From an uncultured Clostridia bacterium (lineage in GTDB: Bacteria > Bacillota > Clostridia > Oscillospirales > Ruminococcaceae): a stretch of 9,047 nt of DNA. The stretch lies in assembly GCA_946563605.1 (NCBI GenBank), contig CAMNVW010000046.1, positions 1 through 9,047 on the forward strand. Reading direction: 5' to 3'. The translations under genes and the position numbers were made by a program. Below the pieces are notes generated by a model. The model did no database searches. It was not told the origin of the DNA and worked only from the letters and a program-made list of their open reading frames with translations. Shown here in pieces: positions 1 to 6,177 of the stretch; within the stretch, counting starts at the first letter, position 1, and each line of letters begins with the position of its first letter.

Positions 1-19
1 GTTTGTCTCTTTCTTCACA

Positions 20-112
20 GAAAGTTCCCGAGGGAGTGGGGCGAGTAGCCCCACATCTAAGGGAGTGTGGGGGATATTCCTCCACGAAGAACTTCCTAGC
101 TTCTTGAAGCTA
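20..112. other. Cluster of three hairpins, unidentified structured element
   Basis: Three inverted repeats are packed into about 90 bases. Hairpin A pairs GTGGGGC (36-42) with GCCCCAC (48-54) around a GAGTA loop. Hairpin B pairs GTGGGGGA (67-74) with TCCTCCAC (78-85), including one G-T pair. Hairpin C pairs TAGCTT (97-102) with AAGCTA (107-112). AAGTTC (22-27) can pair with GAACTT (89-94), enclosing A and B in a multibranch fold. A and B are each preceded by the same word AGGGAGTG (31-38 and 60-67), as if the unit were duplicated. No T-run follows on either strand, so it is not a plain terminator. It could be the 3' part of a structured RNA, the end of an insertion element (for example of IS200/IS605 type), or a dispersed repeat. 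I recognise no family. A reading frame open from base 2 to a stop at 116-118 could be the tail of an upstream gene or chance. Confidence 0.4.
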
Positions 113-221
113 AAATAAACCGAAGGTTAGAAAAACAGTGAAAAATTTACCGCCTGTTCAAGAAATTATATCAGCAGTATTGTAAAATAAAAGAAGAAGT
201 CATGCGCTGGAGGGTAAGACG
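113..221. other. AT-rich spacer upstream of the DUF5685 cassette
   Basis: This stretch holds no supported gene. It must contain or lie downstream of the promoter for the next three genes, but I see no clean pair of promoter boxes. The best -10 is TAAAAT at 183-188, with only weak -35 candidates such as TTCAAG (157-162) at a poor 20-base spacing. The ribosome site GGAGGG lies at 209-214. Confidence 0.3.
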
Positions 222-1142
222 GTGTTTGGATATATAAAACCTGTCAAAGCAGAATTAAAAGTAAAAGAGTGGGAAGCCTATCAGGGAATCTACTGCGGAC
301 TCTGTAAACAGCTTGCAAAGCGTTACGGGCTGTTCGCAAGGATGACGCTCAACTATGACTTTGTATTTTTGGCGGTGCTGGATATGGCGCTGCGCGAAGA
401 TAAAATCTATTTTTGCAGACAAAACTGTATGGCGCATCCCTTCAAAAAAAGGAACTGCTGTACAGCAAATGCAAGTCTGGAACTTTGCTGCGATGTGGCG
501 ATGCTGCTGACCTGCCATAAGCTGGAGGACGATCTACGCGACGAGGGCTTTTTTAAACGCCTTGCAGTGCGGCTGATTTTGCCGTTTGCGCGTCGGGATT
601 ACCGCAAAGCGGCAGCCGAACGTCCGCAGCTTGCAGAAAAATTAAAAGAGCAGATGCAGTATCAAAACAAACTGGAAAGTGAACACTGTACACAGGTGGA
701 TGCGGCGGCAGAACCAACCGCCTGTTTGATGCAGGAGGTGCTGGGCGCACTTTCCGACGACCCCATTCGCAAGCGCGTTTTGGAACGCCTTGGCTATTTG
801 ATGGGGCGCTGGGTGTATTTAATCGACGCGCTGGACGATTGGGACGAGGACGTGAGCAAAAACCGCTATAATCCGTTCGCCGAAAAAGCAAAACAGGACG
901 GGGAAGCTTTGGATAGAACACAACTTTACGAGCAGGCGAAGGGGACGCTTTATCTGACGATTGCGGAGATGCGCAAAACCTATGACCTGCTGGGGATACG
1001 TTCCCTTGACACAGTGCTCGAAAATGTCTTGGATTTAGGACTGCGCAACACCGTCGATTTGATTATGCAAAAGAGGCTTCAGACCCCAAAACAGGAAGAT
1101 CCATGCTGTCCGGCGCATGAGGCGGACGGCAATGAACGATAG
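222..1142 (+). CDS. DUF5685 family protein (cysteine-rich, two Asp-rich motifs)
   Basis: A 306-aa soluble protein of unknown function. The N-terminus (MFGYIKPVKAELKVKEWE, then YCGLCK with C25/C28) matches the DUF5685 family as I recall it. The GTG start is chosen because GGAGGG (209-214) lies 7 bases upstream and the family begins MFGY. Further cysteines fall at 65, 69, 79, 80, 89, 90 and 98, suggesting a metal or Fe-S site in the first 100 residues. Two Asp-rich segments stand out: LEDDLRDEG (101-109) and DDWDEDVSKNRYNP (205-218). Their spacing and wording resemble the two diphosphate-binding motifs of squalene/phytoene synthases; this is a resemblance, not a demonstrated homology. There is no signal peptide or membrane segment. 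The gene is first in a cassette, and the J-domain gene begins 17 bases after its stop, so the two are almost certainly co-transcribed. Family assignment is fairly sure; the activity is unknown. Confidence 0.85.
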   Translation: MFGYIKPVKAELKVKEWEAYQGIYCGLCKQLAKRYGLFARMTLNYDFVFLAVLDMALREDKIYFCRQNCMAHPFKKRNCCTANASLELCCDVAMLLTCHKLEDDLRDEGFFKRLAVRLILPFARRDYRKAAAERPQLAEKLKEQMQYQNKLESEHCTQVDAAAEPTACLMQEVLGALSDDPIRKRVLERLGYLMGRWVYLIDALDDWDEDVSKNRYNPFAEKAKQDGEALDRTQLYEQAKGTLYLTIAEMRKTYDLLGIRSLDTVLENVLDLGLRNTVDLIMQKRLQTPKQEDPCCPAHEADGNER

Positions 1143-1159
1143 AGAGAGGGCGGCAAACA

Positions 1160-1831
1160 ATGACAGATCCATATCAGGTGCTTGGAGTTTCACCAAACGC
1201 TACCGACGACCAGATCAAAAACGCATACAGGGAGCTTGCAAGGAAATATCATCCCGACAACTATGCAAACAATCCGCTGGCAGATTTGGCGCAGGAAAAA
1301 ATGAAGGAGATCAACGAAGCATACGACCAGATTCAGCGCCAGCGAAAACAGCAGAGCAGTCAGCAGGGATATTCTCGTCAGGGCTATGCCGGTCAGCCAG
1401 GGTACAACAGGCAAAGCTATGGCAGACAAAGTTATGGCGGTCAGAGCTATTCCCAGTTTTCTGATATCCGTCAGCTTCTGAATGCCAACCGCATCAGCGA
1501 TGCGGAGGAGCTGTTGGAAGGCATCCCGCAGCCGAGAAGGGACGCGGAATGGTACTATCTGCGCGGACGCGTGTTTTATGTGCGCGGATGGCTTGATCAG
1601 GCGTACAATCACTACGCACGGGCAACACAGATGAACCCGTCGAATGCGGAATATCAGAATGCGCTCAACCAGCTGATGTGGCAGCGGAACACCGGCAGAC
1701 CTGCGAACGGCTACGGCGATTACCGCAACGTGCAGTACGGCGGATGCAGCGGCTGCGATATCTGTCAGGGATTGATCTGCGCGGATTGTTGCTGCGAGTG
1801 CATGGGCGGCGATTTGATCAGCTGCTGTTAA
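1160..1831 (+). CDS. J-domain protein with TPR and cysteine-rich C-terminus
   Basis: A 223-aa DnaJ-like co-chaperone, but not DnaJ itself. Residues 1-60 form a J domain (DPYQVLGVSPNATDDQIKNA) with the HPD signature that stimulates Hsp70 ATPase at 31-33. Residues 65-99 are a low-complexity Gly/Tyr/Gln/Ser/Arg linker. Residues 101-175 look like TPR-type helices (WYYLRGRVFY, then YARATQMNPSNAEYQNAL), suggesting a protein-binding module. The C-terminus (196-223) is extremely cysteine-rich: ten Cys in 28 residues, including CCCECMGGDLISCC. The canonical DnaJ zinc domain with CxxCxGxG repeats is absent. The ATG at 1160 sits 9 bases after AGAGAGGG. Position and spacing indicate an operon with the DUF5685 gene, so the latter or the membrane protein downstream may be its client or partner (inference). 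It probably works with DnaK in the cytoplasm. Confidence 0.9.
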   Translation: MTDPYQVLGVSPNATDDQIKNAYRELARKYHPDNYANNPLADLAQEKMKEINEAYDQIQRQRKQQSSQQGYSRQGYAGQPGYNRQSYGRQSYGGQSYSQFSDIRQLLNANRISDAEELLEGIPQPRRDAEWYYLRGRVFYVRGWLDQAYNHYARATQMNPSNAEYQNALNQLMWQRNTGRPANGYGDYRNVQYGGCSGCDICQGLICADCCCECMGGDLISCC

Positions 1832-1848
1832 AGCTAAAAAATAAACTC

Positions 1849-1853
1849 GGAAG
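1849..1853 (+). promoter_or_regulatory. Ribosome site selecting the TTG start at 1861
   Basis: GGAAG ends 7 bases before TTG 1861. The frame is open much further upstream (to 1678), but that part overlaps the J-protein gene in another frame and encodes Arg-rich nonsense. This ribosome site therefore favours the short form. Confidence 0.5.
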
Positions 1854-1860
1854 TGATTTT

Positions 1861-2400
1861 TTGATTAAAAAAAGCACACAGGTGGCGATGGGCGGCATTG
1901 CATCGGCACTGTGTTTATTGCTGATGCTGTTGACCATTATCCCGATTGCTACCTACACCATGCCGGCTTTGGCTGGAATGGTGCTGATTGTGGTTGTGAT
2001 TGAAAACGGCTACTCCACCGCATGGATGGTGTACGCGGCGGTTGGATTTTTGTCGCTGTTCATCTGTCCCGACAAGGAAGCGGCGATGCTCTTTGTGGGG
2101 TTTTTTGGATTTTATCCAATTCTCAAAGGAAAGCTGGAAAAGATACATCCGCGCGTGTTGGAATATGTGGTCAAGTTTCTCGTTTTTAACGCGGCGATGA
2201 TTTTGAACTATGTGATTATTATTTTCCTGTTTGGAATACAGGATGTTCTGGAAGAAGTGGGACCGATGGGACAATACAGTGTGCTGCTTCTTTTGGGGTT
2301 GGGAAACATCGTGTTTTTTGTGTATGACCTTGCGCTGTCCAGAATCATCATGGCGTATAAATATGTCCTGCGCAAAAAAATATTCCGCAGAGTAGGGTAA
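1861..2400 (+). CDS. Small polytopic membrane protein, function unknown
   Basis: A 179-aa very hydrophobic protein. Approximate membrane segments are at 8-30, 33-48, 52-70, 73-89, 100-124 and 138-160. The segment order, and the stretch PDKEAAMLFVGFFGFYPILK (70-89) after an acidic turn, look like the small S-component-type membrane proteins of Clostridia (ECF-transporter S-like), but I cannot name a substrate or family with confidence. The TTG start at 1861 is chosen from GGAAG at 1849-1853. In-frame alternatives are GTG 1882 and ATG 1888. The C-terminus is basic (RKKIFRRVG), so it probably lies in the cytoplasm. The gene begins 29 bases after the J-protein stop and is followed 18 bases later by a terminator, so it is the last gene of the DUF5685 cassette. 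A membrane anchor or transporter role within that cassette is inference. Confidence 0.75.
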   Translation: MIKKSTQVAMGGIASALCLLLMLLTIIPIATYTMPALAGMVLIVVVIENGYSTAWMVYAAVGFLSLFICPDKEAAMLFVGFFGFYPILKGKLEKIHPRVLEYVVKFLVFNAAMILNYVIIIFLFGIQDVLEEVGPMGQYSVLLLLGLGNIVFFVYDLALSRIIMAYKYVLRKKIFRRVG

Positions 2401-2418
2401 TCGGCAGCATGATATTCC

Positions 2419-2451
2419 AAAAAGTCTCATCATTTTTGATGAGACTTTTTT
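2419..2451 (+). terminator. Intrinsic terminator of the DUF5685 cassette
   Basis: AGTCTCATCA (2423-2432) pairs perfectly with TGATGAGACT (2437-2446) around a TTTT loop. It is preceded by an A-run (2419-2422) and followed by a T-run (2447-2451). The A/T tails extend the stem to about 14 bp and make the element potentially bidirectional. It starts 18 bases after the membrane-protein stop. Confidence 0.92.
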
Positions 2452-2567
2452 ATTGCCCCAATGTCTGTGAAAATGAAAATGTTTTGGGCGTTTCGGTACA
2501 GATGAAAATATTTTAGCACTTTACCGGCAGAAAGAACATGGTGATTTTTATGGAAAAATGTCATCTG

Positions 2568-2600
2568 TTGACAAGTTATCTTCCTATTATAATATATATT
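2568..2600 (+). promoter_or_regulatory. Candidate promoter for the flippase gene
   Basis: A perfect -35 TTGACA (2568-2573) is followed by a perfect TATAAT (2588-2593), but only 14 bases separate them. Better spaced alternatives are TAATAT (2590-2595, 16 bases) or TATAAT used with the poorer CTGTTG (2565-2570, 17 bases). Transcription would start near 2600, leaving a leader of about 155 bases before the TTG at 2756. Nothing else in 2452-2737 looks like a stronger promoter. Confidence 0.5.
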
Positions 2601-2648
2601 TATTTTTTATGCGTTTTTGGAAAATTTGAGACAATCTTTTTTGAGGAA

Positions 2649-2663
2649 AATTTGCTGAAAATT
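2649..2663. promoter_or_regulatory. CodY-like operator box
   Basis: AATTTGCTGAAAATT matches the CodY consensus AATTTTCWGAAAATT at 14 of 15 positions. The only mismatch is the sixth base. It lies about 50 bases downstream of the candidate promoter and about 90 bases upstream of the flippase start, where bound CodY could block transcription. GAAAATTT recurs nearby (2620-2627, 2646-2653, 2657-2664). The region is very AT-rich, so chance is possible. Whether this organism has CodY is not visible here. Confidence 0.35.
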
Positions 2664-2741
2664 TCATTGAAGCATATTTTGCAAAAATCGGTGCGGACAG
2701 CTGCCGGTGATTTTTAGATAAGCAAGGGCATATCCTTTTGC

Positions 2742-2749
2742 AGGGAGGG
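2742..2749 (+). promoter_or_regulatory. Ribosome site deciding the flippase start
   Basis: AGGGAGGG sits 6 bases before TTG 2756. An upstream in-frame TTG at 2738 would place this site inside the coding region and has no ribosome site of its own, so TTG 2756 is preferred. Confidence 0.7.
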
Positions 2750-2755
2750 ATCTGC

Positions 2756-4438
2756 TTGAAACATGATAAAAACCATCTTCTGAAAAAATCCGCACCGGAA
2801 ATGAATAACGCTTGTTTTAAATTTAATAAGCACAGTATTTTTTACCATTGCCTGCTGCTGAGTTCCTCCTCGGTGGTGCTGCAGCTTTTGGGATTTAGCT
2901 ACCGCATCCTGCTGGGAAGATTGGCTGGCGCGCAGGCAATCGCAGTCTATGGACTGGTGATGTCCGCCTACAACGTGGTGCTGTCCTGCACGCTGACGGG
3001 TGTTGCGCTGTCAGTGTCGCGCATCGCTTCTTCCTATCAGGCGCTGGGGGAAGGAAGGTCGATTGTCCGGCTGATACGGGTGGCGCTGTGTCTGTTTTTG
3101 GGACTGTTTTGTATTTTGGCGGTTCCCTTTGGTTTGGGGCGGACGTTTTTTGCCGAAAAAATCCTGGGGAATCCGCAGAGCAAGACTGCCCTGCTGCTGA
3201 TTGTGCCGTGCCTGTTTTTGACCGGATTTGAAAATGTCCACAAAGCCTTTTTTTACGGAACAGGTCAGACCTTTCCGCCGGCAGTTTCGGAAACGCTGGA
3301 GATGCTCTGCCGCATCGCGGGAGCGTTGTTTTTATTCCACACGGCAAACCGGTATCTGCTTGCCAATGATAAGGCGAATCTTACGGAAGGTCAGGCGGCG
3401 GCGCTGATTGTCTGCGGAATGATTTTGAGCGAAATTGTCAGCGCAGTTTTTTTGACAACGCTCTATCGTTTTCGCTCAAAACATCTGACGGGAAAGGACA
3501 GCGTTTCCACCGTGCGGATTTTGCAGGATATTGCTTCGGTAGCAGTGCCGGTTTCGCTGTCGACCCTGCTGGGGAGATTGATTTCGTCAGCCAATATGGT
3601 GCTGATCCCGCGTGCGCTGATGCACGCAGGAATCGGCTATGAAGCGGCAATGGAGGAATTTGGCGTCTTGTCGGGAATGACGATGCCGATGCTGATGTTG
3701 CCATCGGCGTTTTTATCGCCGCTGATTACAGTGCTCAGTCCAAGGTTTTCTGCAGAAAAAGCCTTGGAGCACAGCGCGGTGATCCGCCGCAAAGCCGGAA
3801 AAGCGATGCACATCGTCGGCTTGATTGGGATTCCTGCCATGACAGTAATGTTGATTACCGGAAAAGATTTGGGACAGCTGCTATATAAAAATCCAAAGGT
3901 GGGCGAGCATCTGCCGATGCTGGCTGCAATCACGCTGGCAGGCTTTTACTATGCAGTGGCGGAAAGCGTGCTGGAAAGCATCGGACTGCAAAAACGCTGT
4001 TCGGTGCTGACGGTAGCAGGCAGTCTGGTTGGATTGTTATGCACCCTTGTTTTGGGCGGCGCGCTAAGGCTTGGAATCTGGGGTTTTTTATGCGGGGAAC
4101 TGTTGTCCGCTCTCATCGGAAGCGGCGTTTGTCTGTTCTGGGTGGTAAAATATACCGGACTTTCGCTGCGCATCCGCAACTGGGTGATGCGTCCGCTGTT
4201 TGCATCGGTGACTGCAGGGATGTTTGCGCGGTTCATCTTGAAGAGCCTGTCTGCAAAAGCAATCCTGCCGGTTTTATCGCTGGCGTTTTCATGGAGCGTG
4301 TTTTTTCTATTGTACACCATTTTCCTGCGGCTGTTGGGAACGGATTTTTGGCAGTATACGCAGAATACGCTGTTTTTGAAGAAAATCTCAAAAAAGGCTT
4401 GGAATAATGATTGTCAGTCCCCAAAGAGTGTATTATAA
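2756..4438 (+). CDS. SpoVB-like oligosaccharide/lipid flippase (MOP superfamily)
   Basis: A 560-aa integral membrane protein with about 12-14 hydrophobic segments, which move lipid-linked sugars across the membrane in this superfamily. The first membrane segment carries LGFSYRILLGRLAGAQAIAV (about 45-64), followed by LTGVALSVSRIASSY (about 80-94), a pattern typical of SpoVB/YkvU-type flippases. The mid-protein stretch EFGVLSGMTMPMLMLPSAF (about 301-319) matches the SpoVB element with the form FGxxxGMALPLLxxPS. A soluble, basic N-terminal tail of about 28 residues precedes the first helix, making it longer than typical SpoVB (about 520 aa). ATG 2801 would remove part of this tail but lacks a ribosome site. 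The last 20 residues are hydrophilic and contain the promoter for the next gene. SpoVB acts in spore cortex synthesis; a vegetative polysaccharide flippase is equally possible. Confidence 0.87.
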   Translation: MKHDKNHLLKKSAPEMNNACFKFNKHSIFYHCLLLSSSSVVLQLLGFSYRILLGRLAGAQAIAVYGLVMSAYNVVLSCTLTGVALSVSRIASSYQALGEGRSIVRLIRVALCLFLGLFCILAVPFGLGRTFFAEKILGNPQSKTALLLIVPCLFLTGFENVHKAFFYGTGQTFPPAVSETLEMLCRIAGALFLFHTANRYLLANDKANLTEGQAAALIVCGMILSEIVSAVFLTTLYRFRSKHLTGKDSVSTVRILQDIASVAVPVSLSTLLGRLISSANMVLIPRALMHAGIGYEAAMEEFGVLSGMTMPMLMLPSAFLSPLITVLSPRFSAEKALEHSAVIRRKAGKAMHIVGLIGIPAMTVMLITGKDLGQLLYKNPKVGEHLPMLAAITLAGFYYAVAESVLESIGLQKRCSVLTVAGSLVGLLCTLVLGGALRLGIWGFLCGELLSALIGSGVCLFWVVKYTGLSLRIRNWVMRPLFASVTAGMFARFILKSLSAKAILPVLSLAFSWSVFFLLYTIFLRLLGTDFWQYTQNTLFLKKISKKAWNNDCQSPKSVL

Positions 4439-4439
4439 T
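4411..4439 (+). promoter_or_regulatory. galM promoter inside the flippase gene end
   Basis: TTGTCA (4411-4416) and TATAAT (4434-4439) are separated by an ideal 17 bases. The predicted start, near 4446, gives a leader of only about 20 bases before galM. The boxes lie within the last nine codons and stop codon of the flippase gene. No terminator separates the two genes, so galM may be read from both promoters. Confidence 0.75.
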
Positions 4440-4468
4440 AAAATAAAAAAGGGACAGGGGGAATGACT

Positions 4469-5524
4469 ATGACAGTCAAACAGGAGAGTTTTGGACATTT
4501 AAGCGATGGCAGGGAAGTGCTTGCCTACACCATCACCAATCCAAAGGGAGCGTCGGTGAAGCTGTGCGAATACGGCGCGTCGGTGGTGTCGATTCTGGTG
4601 CAGGACGGAAGAGGAAAATTCCGCGATATTGTGCTGGGATGTGATTGCGCACAGGATTATGAAAAGCAGACGGCAGCCTTGGGCGCAGTTCCGGGCAGAC
4701 ACGCAAACCGCATTGCCGAGGGGAAATTTGTGCTGAACGGGCAGGAATATGCGCTGGCGGTCAACAACGGTCCGAACCATCTGCACGGCGGTCCAACAGG
4801 ATTTCACCGCAGGGTATGGAACAGTTCGGTCTGCGGCGAGGACAGCGTGATTTTTTCCAGATTCAGTCCCGATGGGGAAGAAGGCTATCCGGGAAATCTG
4901 GTCGTCTCGGTCAAATATACTTTCGATGAGGAAAACCGTCTGACCATTTCCTATCAGGCGCTTTCGGACAAAGATACCGTTGTCAACCTGACCAACCATA
5001 CCTATTTTAATCTGGACGGGCACGCAAGCGGCAGTGTATTAAGGCAGCATCTGTATATTCTGGCGCAGAGCTTCACTGAAAACGACAGCCATTGTCTGCC
5101 GACCGGCAGAATCGTCGATGTGGCAAGCGAAGAGGGTGCGCCGTTTGATTTTCGCACCTTCACCGCGATCGGCGCGCGCATCGACGCGGACAATATCCAC
5201 CTGAAAAACGGCTCCGGCTATGACCACAACTATGTTCTGCAAAAGGAAGAGGACGGATTGTGTGCCAAGGCTTACAGCGTTACCAGCGGGATTTTGCTGG
5301 AATGCAGAACAACGCAGCCCGGACTGCAATTTTATACGGGCAATTTTTTGGAGAGCGCGAACATTACCGGAAAACAGGGTGTGGTTTATCATAACAGGGA
5401 CGGTTTTTGCCTGGAAACCCAGCATTTTCCGAATGCGATGGAGCACCATCATTTTCCAAGCGTTGTTTTGCGTGCGGGGGAGCTTTATCAGGAGAAAACA
5501 GAATTTCGATTTGACATTGGCTAA
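4469..5524 (+). CDS. galM: Galactose mutarotase (aldose 1-epimerase)
   Basis: A 351-aa cytoplasmic enzyme that interconverts alpha and beta anomers of galactose and related aldoses, feeding the Leloir pathway. All catalytic landmarks known from Lactococcus GalM are present: GRHANRI (76-82), NHLHGG (103-108, binding His at 104/106), NLTNHTYFNL (173-182, general-acid His177), GYDHNYVL (250-257, Asp252) and FCLETQHFPNA (313-323, general-base Glu316). QPGLQFYTGN (283-292) is also typical. The length is normal for the family. ATG 4469 is preferred because AGGGGG (4456-4461) is 7 bases upstream. ATG 4463, two codons earlier, would be only 1 base away. No other galactose genes are visible, so the gene stands alone with its own promoter. 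No clear terminator follows. Confidence 0.95.
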   Translation: MTVKQESFGHLSDGREVLAYTITNPKGASVKLCEYGASVVSILVQDGRGKFRDIVLGCDCAQDYEKQTAALGAVPGRHANRIAEGKFVLNGQEYALAVNNGPNHLHGGPTGFHRRVWNSSVCGEDSVIFSRFSPDGEEGYPGNLVVSVKYTFDEENRLTISYQALSDKDTVVNLTNHTYFNLDGHASGSVLRQHLYILAQSFTENDSHCLPTGRIVDVASEEGAPFDFRTFTAIGARIDADNIHLKNGSGYDHNYVLQKEEDGLCAKAYSVTSGILLECRTTQPGLQFYTGNFLESANITGKQGVVYHNRDGFCLETQHFPNAMEHHHFPSVVLRAGELYQEKTEFRFDIG

Positions 5525-5935
5525 GGTGTTTTTTGCGCAGACTGCATTTGGAATCATGGATAGCGTCAAAGTGTGAACGCTGTCTTACGCATGAAGGAAA
5601 AAATTCATAATTCCAGTGAAAAAGCATACAATATCACTAGCTTTTTGAAATAAAAATAGTAATATTTACTGGATTTTGAAGGCGAACCTCTAAAAATCAT
5701 AAAAAGATATAGATATTACGCATAAAAGATTCAGATGAATTATATAGAAAAAGTCGAAATTCTATTTCAAATCCCAAAAAGGCGGTCAGGAGATTGACAA
5801 AACAATATCATTTTTTTTGATGAAAAATGATGGGTTGTATGTATTGCACTTAAAAGTCTATAAAAAATAGCTTTTAAAATGCAAAATGCACAATAAAAAT
5901 GCCAATGAAAATAAAAAAAAGAGACAAACTGGTAA

Positions 5936-5957
5936 TTTTGTACACAAATGTGCAAAA
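5936..5957. promoter_or_regulatory. Imperfect palindrome, possible operator
   Basis: TTTTG-T-ACA (5936-5944) is mirrored by TGT-G-CAAAA (5949-5957), with one mismatch in each arm and a 4-base centre. It lies just upstream of a TATAAT (5974-5979) and of the TTGACA at 5981, a place where a regulator could act on the opp promoter. No regulator family is recognised from the arms. Confidence 0.3.
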
Positions 5958-5980
5958 TAATTATAGCCTAGTATATAATA

Positions 5981-6009
5981 TTGACAAACCATGAATTATC
6001 TGTTATCCT
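5981..6009 (+). promoter_or_regulatory. Candidate promoter for the opp operon
   Basis: A perfect TTGACA (5981-5986) is followed 17 bases later by TATCCT (6004-6009), which matches four of six -10 positions. The start would be near 6016, giving a leader of about 210 bases. A TATAAT at 5974-5979 overlaps this arrangement but has no good -35, and another TATAAT at 6161-6166 also lacks a -35. Which one is used cannot be settled from sequence. Confidence 0.45.
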
Positions 6010-6029
6010 TAGTACGACAAAGGTTGTTG

Positions 6030-6056
6030 CCCCCTCTTTGGAGTTGGGGAATTTTT
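6030..6056 (+). terminator. Attenuator-like hairpin in the opp leader
   Basis: CCCCCTC (6030-6036) pairs with GAG plus GGGG (6041-6043, 6046-6049) around a TTTG loop, with a TT bulge. AA and five T follow (6052-6056). It would form about 15 bases after the predicted start, so it resembles a weak leader terminator. The bulge and short T-run make it uncertain. Confidence 0.35.
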
Positions 6057-6134
6057 ATTAAAAGAGTTTTTATCAGGGATGTTTTTTATATCACATTTCC
6101 CAATAAGAATGAGTTCGAGGGCAGTCAACAAAAT

Positions 6135-6172
6135 CCTGCCAGGATACGGAATTGTATAAATATAATGGCAGG
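6135..6172. repeat. Inverted repeat flanking a -10-like element
   Basis: CCTGCCA (6135-6141) and TGGCAGG (6166-6172) are perfect inverted copies enclosing 24 AT-rich bases that include TATAAA and TATAAT words. The left arm can instead pair locally: ATCCTG (6133-6138) with CAGGAT (6140-6145). It could be an operator pair or alternative leader structure; the function is unknown. Confidence 0.35.
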
Positions 6173-6177
6173 TGCAA

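Noticed and set aside
20..112. Group II intron domain V or RNase P fragment
   Set aside because: The conserved AGC/GAAA-loop/GGTTC pattern of domain V and the RNase P core words are absent.
1117..1464. Overlapping 115-codon frame across the J-domain start
   Set aside because: Shadow of the J-domain gene, which has clear homology in the other frame.
1678..1860. N-terminal extension of the small membrane protein
   Set aside because: It overlaps the J-protein gene out of frame and encodes an Arg-rich non-membrane stretch. TTG 1861 has its own ribosome site.
2538..2717. 59-codon frame in the intergenic region, with a hydrophobic middle
   Set aside because: No convincing ribosome site precedes ATG 2538. 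The frame runs straight through the best promoter boxes and the CodY-like site, and its composition simply reflects AT-rich DNA.
5562..5581. AGCGT/ACGCT hairpin after galM as a terminator
   Set aside because: The stem is only about 5-7 bp with a bulge, and no T-run follows.
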